The position numbers and the translations under genes were made by a program. A stretch of 64,000 nt of DNA from Cohnella rhizosphaerae (GTDB lineage Bacteria; Bacillota; Bacilli; Paenibacillales; Paenibacillaceae): assembly GCF_029525575.1 (NCBI RefSeq), contig NZ_JAPDIA010000003.1, positions 1,232,214-1,296,213 of the forward strand, given 5' to 3'. The stretch's first letter is position 1, and each line of letters opens with the position of its first letter. The notes below the pieces were generated by a model. It made no database searches, was not told where the DNA came from, and worked only from the letters and a program-made list of their open reading frames with translations. Below are positions 49,797-60,169 of the stretch, piece after piece.

Positions 49797-51502
49797 TTCG
49801 ATTGCTGATCGTGGACAATGAGCGCTGGATCGTCGACAGTCTGCTGGACCTGTTCGGCCGTCCGGGCAAGCTTGAGCTCGAGACCTTCGGCGCCTACTCC
49901 GCCGCGGAGGCGCTGGAGGCGCTGCGGCGAATGAAGATCGACATCGTCCTGTCGGACATCCGGATGCCGGGCATGGACGGGCTCGCGCTGCAGCGGGAGA
50001 TCGTCAGGCAGTGGCCGTGGTGCAAAATTATTTTCCTGAGCGGCTACGACGACTTCGACTATATCCAGCAGGCGCTGCGGGGCGGCGGGGTCGACTACCT
50101 GCTCAAGACGGAGGGGCACGACGCGGTCGTCGCGGCCGTCGAGCGGGCGGCGGCGCAGCTCTACGAGGCGGTGGAGTCGCGCCAGCTGATCCTGAACGCG
50201 GAGCGCCAGATGCAGCTGGCCAGGCCGCTGCTCGTGAACGAGTACTTGCTGGCGCTGGCGGGCGGCGATCCGGAGGCGCTGCGCAAGCGGCATGCGCGGC
50301 TGCCGGAGCTGCAGCTGCCGCTGGACGCGGACGCCGAGACGCTGCTCGTGCTCGGGCGGGTGGACGATTGGCGCGACGGCTTCAGCGGCGGCGACAAGCA
50401 TCTGATGCTGTACGCCATCGCGAACATCGCCGAGGAGTACTTCGCGAAGTCGCTGTCCTCCGCGGCCGTGAGCTTCGAGCAGAACAAGCTGCTGTGGTTC
50501 GTTCAGGCGAAGCCGGAACCTGAGACGGAGCAGGACGTCGCGTCCGGCGCTCGGCCGCAGGCGGAGGACGCGCGCAGGCGTCTCGTCCGGTTCGTCCAGG
50601 GAACGATCGAGACGATCCAGGGCGCGTGCAAGCAGCTGCTGCAGCTCAGCGTCTCCTTCGCGGCCGCGGACGAGCCGAAGGACTGGGAGCGGATTCCCGG
50701 GCAATTCCAGGCCCTGAAGCGCCTGCTTGGCCGCGGCCTGGGCCTGGGACAAGAGCTGATCCTGCTGGACCGGCCGGCCCGGGACGGCGCCGGCGAGCTT
50801 CCGGACGTCCGGACGCACGAGACGCGCAGCCGGCTGGAGCGGGTCGGCACGCTCGCCGCCTATTTGGAGAACGGCGACAACGCCCGTTTTTTTGAGGAGT
50901 ACGGCCGGCTGATGGCGCTTGGCGCGGGAGATGGGAGAAGCGCCGAGCTGCTGAGGATGGAAATCTACTATTCGCTCGTCCCGATTTTCCTGTCGGAGAT
51001 CGGCCGCTGGGGCATCCAGGAAGAGCTGGGCGGGACGATCGATCTCGGCAGGCTAACCCGATTCGACGTCCATCCGTCCTGGCATGCGGCGGAGGAATAC
51101 TTCGCGGCGCTGGCCGAGCGTCTGTTCGCGCTCAAGCGCGCCGAGCGTTCGGAAAGCGAAAACGATCTGATTCGCCTCGTGCGGCGCTACGTGGCGCACA
51201 ACCTGGCGGGCGATCTGTCGCTCACCCGCATCGGCGAGGTCGTCGGCTACAATCCGTATTATCTGACCCGGCTGTACAAGCAGCTGACCGGCGAAGGGCT
51301 GACCGACTACATCGCCGCAACGCGTCTGGCGGGCGCGCAGAAGCTGCTCGCGGGCAATCAGCTGACCGTGCAGGACATCTCGCGGGCCGTCGGTTTTATG
51401 ACCGAGCAGTCCTTTTACCGCTTCTTCAAGAAGGAGACGGGCCTGACGCCCCAGGAGTACAAGGAGCGGCAGGCGATATCCAAAACGGATAATGAAATGT
51501 AA
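49793..51502 (+). CDS. YesN-type response regulator (REC-AraC)
   Basis: 569 residues, intact. Receiver with Asp55 (IVLSDIRMPGMDG), a long helical middle, and an AraC domain at the C-terminus (LSLTRIGEVVGYNPYYLTRLY; VQDISRAVGFMTEQSFYRFF). The start lies in the kinase stop (ATGA). The usual Lys in the fifth beta strand reads LLKTEG. It probably activates the lipoprotein-permease-GH32 operon 100 bp downstream. Confidence 0.95.
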   Translation: MIRLLIVDNERWIVDSLLDLFGRPGKLELETFGAYSAAEALEALRRMKIDIVLSDIRMPGMDGLALQREIVRQWPWCKIIFLSGYDDFDYIQQALRGGGVDYLLKTEGHDAVVAAVERAAAQLYEAVESRQLILNAERQMQLARPLLVNEYLLALAGGDPEALRKRHARLPELQLPLDADAETLLVLGRVDDWRDGFSGGDKHLMLYAIANIAEEYFAKSLSSAAVSFEQNKLLWFVQAKPEPETEQDVASGARPQAEDARRRLVRFVQGTIETIQGACKQLLQLSVSFAAADEPKDWERIPGQFQALKRLLGRGLGLGQELILLDRPARDGAGELPDVRTHETRSRLERVGTLAAYLENGDNARFFEEYGRLMALGAGDGRSAELLRMEIYYSLVPIFLSEIGRWGIQEELGGTIDLGRLTRFDVHPSWHAAEEYFAALAERLFALKRAERSESENDLIRLVRRYVAHNLAGDLSLTRIGEVVGYNPYYLTRLYKQLTGEGLTDYIAATRLAGAQKLLAGNQLTVQDISRAVGFMTEQSFYRFFKKETGLTPQEYKERQAISKTDNEM

Positions 51503-51537
51503 AAATCGGCGAGTAGAGAGCGCTTCCGCGCCGGCTC

Positions 51538-51581
51538 TATAATGAGCTCATGCAAGGCAAGACGCATTCATTCATGAGCTC
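51538..51581 (+). promoter_or_regulatory. -10 box and leader inverted repeat of the second transporter operon
   Basis: TATAAT at 51538-51543 has no good -35 box at the right distance, as expected for an activator-dependent promoter. Directly after it, GAGCTCATG (51544-51552) and CATGAGCTC (51573-51581) form a perfect 9-bp inverted repeat with a 20-base loop. It ends 5 bp before the ribosome binding site (AAGGGGGG). It may be a leader hairpin or a binding site. Confidence 0.6.
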
Positions 51582-51598
51582 TAAGGGGGGAACCGAGA

Positions 51599-53312
51599 TT
51601 GAAAAAGAACCAACGCATCGCGCTCGTCTGCGGCATCCTGGCTTGCGCGCTCGCGGCGACCGGCTGCAGCGACTCGGGCAAAAACGCGGCAAGCACGGAG
51701 CCGTCCGGCAAGGCGTCAGGCTCGTCCGCGGCATCCGGCACGGCGCCGGCGTCCGCATCGGGCGAGACGGAGAAGGCCGACCCGTTCGGCAAGTACGACC
51801 CGCCGATCGAGCTTCATATCGCCCGGGCGGTCGACCAGACCTGGACCTATCCGAAGGGAGACAGCATCGACAACAACGTCTGGTACCGGGAATACGAGAA
51901 CCTGCTCGGCATCAAGGTCGTGCACGACTGGACCGCGCTGGCGAGCGAATACAACCGCAAGCTGAACGTCTCGATCGCCTCCGGCAGCCTGCCCGAGCTG
52001 TTCGCCGTCTCGGCCAGCCAGCTCAAGCAGCTCGCCGACGCCGGCCAGCTCGAGGATCTGACGGACGTCTACGAGAAGTATGCTTCCGATCACACCAAGA
52101 AGCTGCAGCACGGCGACGGGGGCGCGGCGCTGGCGTCTGCCACGTTTAACGGCAAGCTGCTCGCGATCCCGGTCGTCAACGCGCCGATCTACGAGCCTAA
52201 TTTGCTCTGGATACGCACGGATTGGCTCAAAAAAGCTGAACTTGTCCGAGCCCAAGACGCTGGACGACGTGTTCAAGATCGCAGAAGCGTTTACGAAGCA
52301 GGACCCGGACGGCAACGGCAAGCCGGATACGTACGGCCTGGCGGTCAACAACTATTTGTACGGCCCGATCACCTCGATCACGGGGCTGTCCAACGCCTTC
52401 CACGCCTATCCGCAAACGTGGGTCAAGGACGCCTCGGGCAAGGTCGTCTACGGCTCGACGCAGCCGGAGATGAAAAAGACGCTGGCCAAGCTGCAGGAGA
52501 TGTACAAGGCCGGCGAGCTCGACCGCGAGTTCGGCGTCAAGGACGGCAACAAAGTTGCCGAGGATATCGCCGCGAACAAGTTCGGCATGGCGTTCGGCGC
52601 GAACTGGAACCCGTACGTGTTCCTCGACGCGGTCAAGAAAAATCCGGGCATGGACTGGATGCCGTTCCCCGTGCCTTCGGTCGACGGTACCCCGACCAAG
52701 GCGAACGTCGGCTTCTCCGCCAGCGGCTACGTCGTCGTGCGCAAGGGCGCCAAGCATCCGGAGGCCGCCGTCAAGATGCTGAATTTGCACGAAGAGGTCG
52801 TGCACGGCTCGCGGCGCAACGAAGGCCAGTTCATTACCGTCGAAGAGAACGGCGAGCGGATCAATACGTCGCGTCTGTCGGTCGTGCAGTCCGGCGTATC
52901 CGACCAGGGCGTGCTCGAGTCGCTTACCCTGCTGCGCAAGGCGATCGAGACCGAGGACGAGAGCCTGCTGAAGGACGCGCTGACCGAGACCGACAAGTAC
53001 GGTCCGACGGTCGACTACCTCAAGACGGGCAATATGGAAAACTGGGCCGTTGCCCACCAGTATTTCGGCTTCGTGACCACGATGGACAATTATACCGGCG
53101 ACCGGCTGCTCATGACCGCGTTCGGCGGCCAGACGCCGACGATGACCGACAAGTGGGCGACGCTCGACAAGCTGGAGAAGGAGACGTTCACGAAGATCAT
53201 CATGGGCGCCGCGCCAGTCGACGAATTCGATACGTTCGTCGCGGACTGGAACAAGCTCGGCGGCGAGGCGATCCTGAAGGAGATCAACGACTGGCTGAGC
53301 GCGCAGAAGTAG
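51599..53312 (+). CDS. LplA/YtcQ-type solute-binding lipoprotein; one frameshift
   Basis: About 570 residues after repair. Lipobox LAATGC at residues 18-23, Ser/Ala/Thr-rich linker to about 55, then a group-1 sugar-binding fold. The break is in an A6 run (52229-52234); one A less gives RTDWLKK-LNLSEPKTLDDVFKI. TTG start with AAGGGGGG upstream. It is the first gene of the operon continuing with two permeases and the GH32 enzyme, which suggests a fructan or fructo-oligosaccharide as ligand. Confidence 0.93.
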
Positions 53313-53347
53313 AAACGAACGCGCGGACGCTCGCGGCATAGACAGGC

Positions 53348-53385
53348 GGAAGGGGAGACGGTCCTGGCCATCGTCCCCTTCTTCC
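53348..53385 (+). other. Strong hairpin between lipoprotein and permease genes
   Basis: GGAAGGGGAGACGG pairs with CGTCCCCTTCTTCC (bulge of two) around a GC-rich loop; no T-run follows. Such structures often protect the abundant binding-protein mRNA from 3' decay and lower the permease level. Confidence 0.65.
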
Positions 53386-53434
53386 GTCATGCCCCGAAAC
53401 GGCGTCCGATCGCGCCGAATGAGGAAAAAAGGCG

Positions 53435-54346
53435 GTGAAGTACGAAATGAAAGCGGCAAAATGGATGCGGGAATTGCCTTTGCACCTGCTGCTCCTGCCC
53501 GGCCTCGTCCTGGTGCTCGTTTACAGCTACGTGCCGATGCTGGGCGTCGTGATCGCGTTTCAGAAGTTTACGATCTTCAGCGGCTGGTTCGGCTCCCCGT
53601 GGATCGGGCTGGACAACTTCAGGTTCGTGCTGGATATGCCCAACACCGGCCAGGTCATCTGGAACACGCTGTTTATCGCCTGCATGAAAATCATCGCGGG
53701 GCTGTTCGTCCCGATCGTGGTCGCGCTGCTGCTCAACGAGGTGACCCGCTCGTTCATCAAGCGCGGCGTGCAGACGCTGATTTACCTGCCCCATTTTCTC
53801 TCCTGGGTCATTCTGGGGGGCATTCTGATCGACCTGCTGTCGCCGTCCGAGGGCATCGTGAACGCCATGCTGGGCAAGCTCGGCATCGAGCCGATCTTTT
53901 TCCTGGCGGACAACCGCTGGTTCCCGGCCGTGCTGATTATCTCCGACGTCTGGAAGGAGTTCGGCTTCAGCACGATCGTCTACCTGGCCGCGATCACGAG
54001 CGTGAATCCGACGCTGTACGAGGCGGCGGTCATGGACGGGGCCGGACGCTGGAAGCAGACGCGCCATATTACGCTGCCCGGCATGATGCCGATCATCGTG
54101 CTCATGGTGACGCTGAGCCTCGGCAACGTGCTGAACGCCGGCTTCGACCAGGTGTTCAACCTGGCCAACCCGCTCGTATACGAGAGCGGAGACATCCTCG
54201 ACACGATGATCTACCGGATCGCGTTCAACGACGCGCAGTACGGCGTGGCGACGGCCGTCGGGCTTTTCAAGTCCGTCGTGTCCTTTTTGCTTATATCGGT
54301 CTCCTACTGGCTGGCCTACCGGCTGGCGAACTATCGCATTTTCTAG
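53435..54346 (+). CDS. LplB-type ABC sugar permease
   Basis: 303 residues, intact, six helices. PMLGVVIAFQKFTIFSGWF and the EAA loop LYEAAVMDGAGRWKQTRHI identify the family. GTG start (ATG at 53447 is an alternative) after AAAAAAGGCG. Imports the ligand of the preceding lipoprotein; no ATPase gene is in the window, so a shared ATPase is assumed. Confidence 0.95.
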   Translation: MKYEMKAAKWMRELPLHLLLLPGLVLVLVYSYVPMLGVVIAFQKFTIFSGWFGSPWIGLDNFRFVLDMPNTGQVIWNTLFIACMKIIAGLFVPIVVALLLNEVTRSFIKRGVQTLIYLPHFLSWVILGGILIDLLSPSEGIVNAMLGKLGIEPIFFLADNRWFPAVLIISDVWKEFGFSTIVYLAAITSVNPTLYEAAVMDGAGRWKQTRHITLPGMMPIIVLMVTLSLGNVLNAGFDQVFNLANPLVYESGDILDTMIYRIAFNDAQYGVATAVGLFKSVVSFLLISVSYWLAYRLANYRIF

Positions 54347-54364
54347 AGAAAGGAGAGATTCCGC

Positions 54365-55247
54365 TTGCATCACGTTTCCCCGGCCAGACGGCTGTTTCTC
54401 GTCGCGAACGCCGCGTTTTTAAGCTTGCTCGCCATCCTGTGCTTTCTGCCGCTCGTCCACGTCCTCGCGGTGTCGTTCAGCGAGAGCGCGGCGGTCACCG
54501 CCGGGCAGGTCACGTTCTGGCCGGTCGATTTTTCGCTTAAATCGTACGACTTCATCATCAGCAGGCCCGAGTTCATGCGATCCTTCGTCATCACGCTCGA
54601 GCGGGTGCTGCTCGGCACCGCCATCAACATGCTGCTGACGATCACGATCGCGTACCCGCTGTCCAAGGAAGTCCGCAGCTTTCGGATGCGTACGTTTTAC
54701 GTCTGGATCTTCGTCTTCACGATCCTGTTCGCCGGGGGGGCTCGTCCCCTGGTATATGACGATCAAGTACACGGGCCTGCTCGATTCGGTCTGGGCGCTT
54801 GTCATACCGGGAGCCGTCCCCGTTTTCAATGTCATTTTGCTGCTCAACTTTTTCCGCGGCCTGCCCAGGGAGCTGGAGGAGTCGTGCTTCATCGACGGCG
54901 CCGGCCATCTGCGCACGCTGTGGACCATCTACGTGCCGCTGTCGCTGCCGGGCCTCGCCACCGTCGGCCTGTTCACGATCGTCGGACACTGGAACGCCTG
55001 GTTCGACGGCCTGATCCTGATGAACAAGCCGGAGCATTATCCGCTCTCTTCCTACTTGCAGACGATCATCATCAATTTCGACTTTTCGCAGGTGAAGCAG
55101 GAGGATCTGCACAAGCTGGAGGCGATCTCGACCCGCACCTCCAAGGCGGCGCAGATCATCGTCGGCGCGCTGCCGATTCTGCTGGCTTATCCGTTTTTGC
55201 AAAAATACTTTGTCAAAGGCATCGTGCTGGGGAGCGTGAAGGAGTAA
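54365..55247 (+). CDS. YtcP-type ABC sugar permease; one frameshift
   Basis: About 293 residues after repair, six helices, EAA loop LEESCFIDGAGHLRTLWTI, ending RYFVKG-like QKYFVKGIVLGSVKE. The break is in a G7 run (54734-54740); one G less gives TILFAGG-LVPWYMTIKYTGLLDS. TTG start with GAAAGGAGAG upstream. The stop TAA is directly followed by the GH32 ATG. Confidence 0.93.
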
Positions 55248-56740
55248 ATGAGCGACTTTTTTTACCGGCCGGCGGACGGCGTGTTGGCGGACGTCATCCC
55301 GTTCTACGAGGACGGCGAGTTCAAGCTGCTGTATCTGAAGGATTGGCGCGACAAGGAAAACTTCGGCGAAGGTACGCCCTGGTTCCTGCTCGGGACGAAG
55401 GACTTCGTGAACTATGCCGAATACGGCGAGGTGCTGCAAAGAGGCGGCGTGTCGGAGCAGGATCTGTACATTTATACCGGCTGCATCCTGAAGGTCGGCG
55501 GGCTCTATCACATTTTTTATACGGGCAACAACTTCCACTACCCCGCCCAGGGCAAGCTCCAGCAGGCGGTCATGCATGCGACGAGCGCCGACCTGCTTCA
55601 CTGGACCAAACATCCGGAGGACACCTTCTATGCGCCCGCCGACCGCTACGAGCAGCATGACTGGCGCGACCCGTTCGTCTTCTGGAACGAGGAGGCCGGG
55701 GAGTACTGGATGCTGCTGGCTGCGCGGCTCAAGGAGGGACCGAGCCGGAGGCGGGGCTGCGTCGCGCTGTGCGCCTCGAAGGATCTGAAGCGCTGGGAGG
55801 TGCGCGAGCCGTTCTGGGCGCCGTCGCTGTACACGACGCACGAATGCCCGGATCTGTTCCGGATGGGGGACTGGTGGTATCTCGTGTACTCGACGTTCTC
55901 GGATCGCACCGTCACGCACTACCGGATGAGCAAGTCGCTGGCGGGACCCTGGCTGGCGCCGGACAACGACACGTTCGACAACCGGGCGTTCTATGCGGCG
56001 AAAACGTGGACCGACGGCGAGCGGCGCTACGCCTTCGGCTGGAACCCGACGCGGGAGGGCGAGCACGACGAAGGCACGTGGCAGTGGGGCGGCAACCTGG
56101 TCGTGCACGAAATCGTGCAGCAGGCCGACGGCTCGCTGACGGTGCGGATGCCGGAGACCGTGCGGGCGGCGATGTCGCGGCGGGGGGAGATTGCGCTGCG
56201 CGAGGTCGTGAGCAGGTGGCGGATTGAAGGGGGAAGCGGGGGGCGCGAGTGCGACGACATCGATTCGAGCGACGGATGCCGGCGAGAGCGGTGAAGCTGC
56301 AGGTGCATGCACGGCGGCCGCCGAAGCGCCGGACTCGTTCGCGGCTGCCGCCGCGGCATGGCTGCCGTCCCGGTGCCGGCTGTCGGTGAACGTGACCTTC
56401 GGGGACGACACGCGCGGTTGCGGCGTGCTGCTGCGGACGGACGAGGCGCTCGACTGTGGCTACATGATCCGCCTCGAGCCCGGGCGGCAGCGCCTTGTCT
56501 TCGACCGCTGGCCGAGAAAGGGAGACGTTCCCTTCGAGGTCGGTCTCGAGCGTCCCGTCGCGTTGACGCCGGGCGTCGCCTGCCGGCTCGACATCGTGAT
56601 CGACGGCACGGTTTGCGAGGTGTACGTGGACGACACGGTCGCGATGAGCGCGCGGCTGTATGACCATCGAGAGGGGGGGATGGGGGCTGTTCGTGAGCGA
56701 AGGCAGCGCAAGCTTCGAAGCCGTATTGCTTGAACCGTAA
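55248..56740 (+). CDS. Glycoside hydrolase family 32 (intracellular beta-fructosidase-like); two frameshifts
   Basis: About 496 residues after repair, no signal peptide. Five-blade propeller motifs: nucleophile in GVLADVIPFY (Asp15), WRDPFVF (Asp141) and HECPDLF (acid/base Glu199). The C-terminal half has a beta-sandwich (SVNVTFGDDTRGCGVLLRT). Between them is an Ala/Ser/Thr-rich stretch. Breaks in a G5 run (56229-56233) and a G7 run (56673-56679) are each repaired by dropping one G, the latter giving HREGG-WGLFVSEGSASFEAV. It likely cleaves fructosyl or similar oligosaccharides brought in by the transporter just upstream. Confidence 0.87.
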
Positions 56741-56775
56741 GGCTCGGAAAGCAAATATCGGAAGGGGATGCGACG

Positions 56776-59700
56776 ATGAACGCGAGTTGGCGCGGGAAAT
56801 GGAGAAAGACGATGATGACGGGGCTTGCCGCCGTCATGGTTTGGGGAGGCGCGCTCGCGGGCGGCGGTCCGGCCGCGGCCGACGGTCCTTCCGTGACCTT
56901 GAACGCCTCGACGGGCGCGCTGAATTTTACCTACGGCACGGCGACGCTGGCCAAGGGAAGCGGCACGGCGCTGACCGGCATCCGGCACCGGACGCTGGGC
57001 GGCGGCAACGGCTTGTGGAACGACACGGCGGTCTCCGCCGCGACCGTCAAGAAGGGACATACGACCTACGCGCAGACGTGGGGTAGCGGCCAGAGCCTGG
57101 CCGAGCTCGAGACGACCGTGGCGGCCAAGTACGACGGCACGCTCACGGTCAGCCAGAACGCCGATACGCAGACGGGCGGCATCTCGGGCGTCCAGTGGGG
57201 ACTGGTCGTACCCGATACGTACGACCTGATCCTTCCGGTGCTGGGCGGCATCCGGCTGACGGCCGAATCGCCGGACGCGGCGTACGGCTTCCAGCAGTTC
57301 GATTATCCGAATATCTGGGAAGCGCAGATGTTTATCATCCAGGGCAGCGGCGGCGGTATGCTCGTCCATGGGGACGACGACGCCCGGTTTTTCAAGTCGC
57401 TCCACGTAAAGCATGAGAACGGCAACTTTTACGTCGGCGTGGAGACATACGCCCCCGCGCCGTTCGCCCAGGTGCGCAAGGCCGTCTCTACCGGCTGGCG
57501 GCTGAAGGCCTATACGGGAGACTGGGTGAACGGGGCGACGCTGTACCGGACGTGGGCGGACAAAAAGTTCGACCTGTCCAAGCTGTCGAAGCTGCAGCCG
57601 GCATGGGCCAAAGACGTGCAGTTCACCGTGCTGACGGATCTCGAGGACGCGCAGACGCTGAACACGCTAGCGCAGGAAGTGGAGCCGTCGCAGACGCTGC
57701 TCGTCGTGCCCGGCTGGCGCGAGGATCCGTACGACGTCGACTTCCCGGACTATACGCCGAAGGCCGATATCGCGGCCAAGATCCAGGCGGCGCAAGCGCT
57801 CGGCTTCAAGGTCATGCTGTACGTCAATATTTTCGGCGTCGACCCGAACAATCCGGCCTTTGCGTCGATGCAGCCTTATCAGGTCAAGGATCCATTCTCG
57901 CTGCAGCCCGTTTTCTCCGAATACACCGCGGGCTCGAGCCATATCAAGTTTGCGCAGATCAATCCGGCTTCGCAGGCGTGGCGGACGCTTTTTGTCGGCA
58001 AAATGGCGCAGCTCGTCCAGTCGCTTCATCCCGACGGCATTCATCTCGACCAGTCGCTGCTCATGTACAACGATGCCAACGGCACGATCGACGGACGCAA
58101 TATGCTGCAAGGCAACATTGCGCTGCACCGCGAGCTGCGCGAGCAGTTGCCGGCTAACGTCGCGCTTGGCGGGGAGAGTCTCAACGAGATTACGACCCGG
58201 TACGAGTCGTTCGCGCAGCGGCATGCGTACGGCATTTTTGCGCAGACCGGGACCTGGGACGACAGCAAGATCGATCAGGTCGTGCCGGCGAGCTCGGCCA
58301 TCTTCGCGCCTTATACGACCATCTACGGACACCCCGATCATGCGAATCCGCTGACCGAGGACTATTTCATCGCCTGGCACAAGGTCGTCCAGAACCGGCT
58401 CGGCGCCGTTCCGATGCTGACCAGGCCGACCTACGCGCAAGTCGCGAACCCGTCGCCGCTGATGGCGCAGCTGTTCGCGGAGGCGCGCTGGTACCAGGAC
58501 AACAAGCCGCAGCTCGACTTCGGCCAGTGGGATGCCAATGCGCTGTTCGCCTTCAAGACGGCAAGCGGGAAGTCGGCCAAGTACGAGCGGGATGCCTATG
58601 GAGAAAAGCTGACCGCATACGGGGCCGGGAGCTCGGGCGGGGATGTCGGCGTGCTGCGGTACTTGTACGGCTCGGACAGCGTGACGCTGCCCGGACGGAT
58701 TCCGGGCTGGTATCTGTATGACAGCGCCAAGCTGTTCGGCCTGAACCCCGCCAAGACGTATCTGTATCTTGATCTGCCGCGCGACCAGACCGCATTCCAC
58801 ATCGACGGGATGCCGGCGGACGTCGCGATGAAGTCGGTGGCCGTCCATACGAATCATACGGTGCTGTCCCTGCAGGATCAGCAGCAGCCGGGGGCCGTCG
58901 ACTTCATGAATTACGCCGGTCCGATTCGCGCGGGCGAGAAGCTCGCCGACGGTACCGTGCACCAGACGGCTGCGGCATTCTCCTCGATCGGCGGATTCTC
59001 GTATTCGTTCGCGCAGGGCGGGACCGTGCAGCACTGGGGCGACCGCATCCTCGCGCATCCGCCGTATTCGGGAACGTGGCAGGGCGGCCATACGTGGCTG
59101 GAGTTCGACGTGACGCTGCCGGCGGACCGCACGCCGACGTTCGAGACGGGCGTCCAGCTCGGCTCGGAGGTGAACGTGGCGAGCAGCGACGGCGTGACGT
59201 TTAAGGTGTATGCCTGGGAAAAGGCGGCGCCCGCCGCAACGCGTCCGGTGCTGAGCAAGGAGCAGTTCAGCCACAGCGCAACGCCGACGCCGGTATCGCT
59301 GGATCTGTCGTCGTTCAAGGGCAAGGAGGTCACGGTCCGCATGGAGACGCACCCCGGCACGACGGTCGACAACGACTCCGCAGTCTGGGTGGCGCCGCAT
59401 ATCGCGCTGGCGCAGGCCGGCGCAGCTCGCAGCGTGGACCTGACGCTCGTCAGCCCGCGGCCGCTTGCGTCGGTGGCTTCGGCGTCCGGGCTGGCGACGT
59501 ATACGTCGCTTGGCGCGAACCGCTACAAGGTCACGGCGCCTGCGACCGATCAAGTGTATCTGATCTACAGCACGGGCGGTGCCGTGACGTTGCCGCTGTC
59601 GCTGTCCGCGCAGCCGCTCGATTCGAGCCTGCAGTTCGAGGACGGGACGACGGCGCCGCCGCAGGATCCGTTCGGCGGCAAGGTCGGCACCGGCACCGTG

Positions 59701-60045
59701 CTGGGCGTGCAGAAGCAGGGGCTTGACGCGCATCCGCCGCAGCATGGACAGACCCGCGTCGAATACGTCGTGACGCTGCCTGCGGGCGGCGCGAAGCTGA
59801 CCGGGTTCGCGGGCATCAAGGACGGCGCGGAGGATTCGCAGGGCGTCGGCTTCCGCGTCGCCGTGAACGGCAGCGAGCTGTGGTCCGACGATCTGCAGCC
59901 CGGCGGCGCATGGACGCCGTTCAGCGTCTCGCTTTCCGCCTACGCCGGCAAGACCGTCGTCATTACGCTGATCACCGACTCGCTGGGCGATTACGGCTAC
60001 GATTGGGCGTTCTGGGGGGAGCCGAAGCTGCAGGCGCTGCCTTAA
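56776..60045 (+). CDS. Large secreted glycosidase-like protein (DUF6259-type TIM barrel)
   Basis: 1089 residues, intact. Signal peptide (GLAAVMVWGGALAGGG) to about residue 37, an N-terminal beta-sandwich (to about 250), a TIM barrel (about 270-560) with conserved HPDGIHLDQ and GGESLNE, a beta-domain, and two C-terminal jelly-roll-like domains (about 720-860 and 950-1085). Asp/Glu in GIHLDQ and GGESLNE are candidate catalytic residues. I place it near DUF6259 proteins, which have no assigned activity to my knowledge. It follows the GH32 gene by 35 bp with GGAAGGGG before the ATG, so is probably co-transcribed. Confidence 0.8.
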   Translation: MNASWRGKWRKTMMTGLAAVMVWGGALAGGGPAAADGPSVTLNASTGALNFTYGTATLAKGSGTALTGIRHRTLGGGNGLWNDTAVSAATVKKGHTTYAQTWGSGQSLAELETTVAAKYDGTLTVSQNADTQTGGISGVQWGLVVPDTYDLILPVLGGIRLTAESPDAAYGFQQFDYPNIWEAQMFIIQGSGGGMLVHGDDDARFFKSLHVKHENGNFYVGVETYAPAPFAQVRKAVSTGWRLKAYTGDWVNGATLYRTWADKKFDLSKLSKLQPAWAKDVQFTVLTDLEDAQTLNTLAQEVEPSQTLLVVPGWREDPYDVDFPDYTPKADIAAKIQAAQALGFKVMLYVNIFGVDPNNPAFASMQPYQVKDPFSLQPVFSEYTAGSSHIKFAQINPASQAWRTLFVGKMAQLVQSLHPDGIHLDQSLLMYNDANGTIDGRNMLQGNIALHRELREQLPANVALGGESLNEITTRYESFAQRHAYGIFAQTGTWDDSKIDQVVPASSAIFAPYTTIYGHPDHANPLTEDYFIAWHKVVQNRLGAVPMLTRPTYAQVANPSPLMAQLFAEARWYQDNKPQLDFGQWDANALFAFKTASGKSAKYERDAYGEKLTAYGAGSSGGDVGVLRYLYGSDSVTLPGRIPGWYLYDSAKLFGLNPAKTYLYLDLPRDQTAFHIDGMPADVAMKSVAVHTNHTVLSLQDQQQPGAVDFMNYAGPIRAGEKLADGTVHQTAAAFSSIGGFSYSFAQGGTVQHWGDRILAHPPYSGTWQGGHTWLEFDVTLPADRTPTFETGVQLGSEVNVASSDGVTFKVYAWEKAAPAATRPVLSKEQFSHSATPTPVSLDLSSFKGKEVTVRMETHPGTTVDNDSAVWVAPHIALAQAGAARSVDLTLVSPRPLASVASASGLATYTSLGANRYKVTAPATDQVYLIYSTGGAVTLPLSLSAQPLDSSLQFEDGTTAPPQDPFGGKVGTGTVLGVQKQGLDAHPPQHGQTRVEYVVTLPAGGAKLTGFAGIKDGAEDSQGVGFRVAVNGSELWSDDLQPGGAWTPFSVSLSAYAGKTVVITLITDSLGDYGYDWAFWGEPKLQALP

Positions 60046-60070
60046 GAGGCAGCTTGAGCCGAAATGAATA

Positions 60071-60116
60071 AAGAAGCCGTCTCGCATGCCCGTTAGGGGC
60101 TGCGGGGCGGCTTCTT
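60071..60116 (+). terminator. Intrinsic terminator after the secreted glycosidase gene
   Basis: AAAGAAGCCG and CGGCTTCTTT form a stem with further inner pairing (CCCGT...GGGG region) and end in a short T-rich tract. It lies 26 bp after the stop codon. Confidence 0.75.
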
Positions 60117-60169
60117 TGTCGCGCTTGCGGGGCGGGCTCAGAGGGGTTTATGCGCGCCATGGCGTCTAT

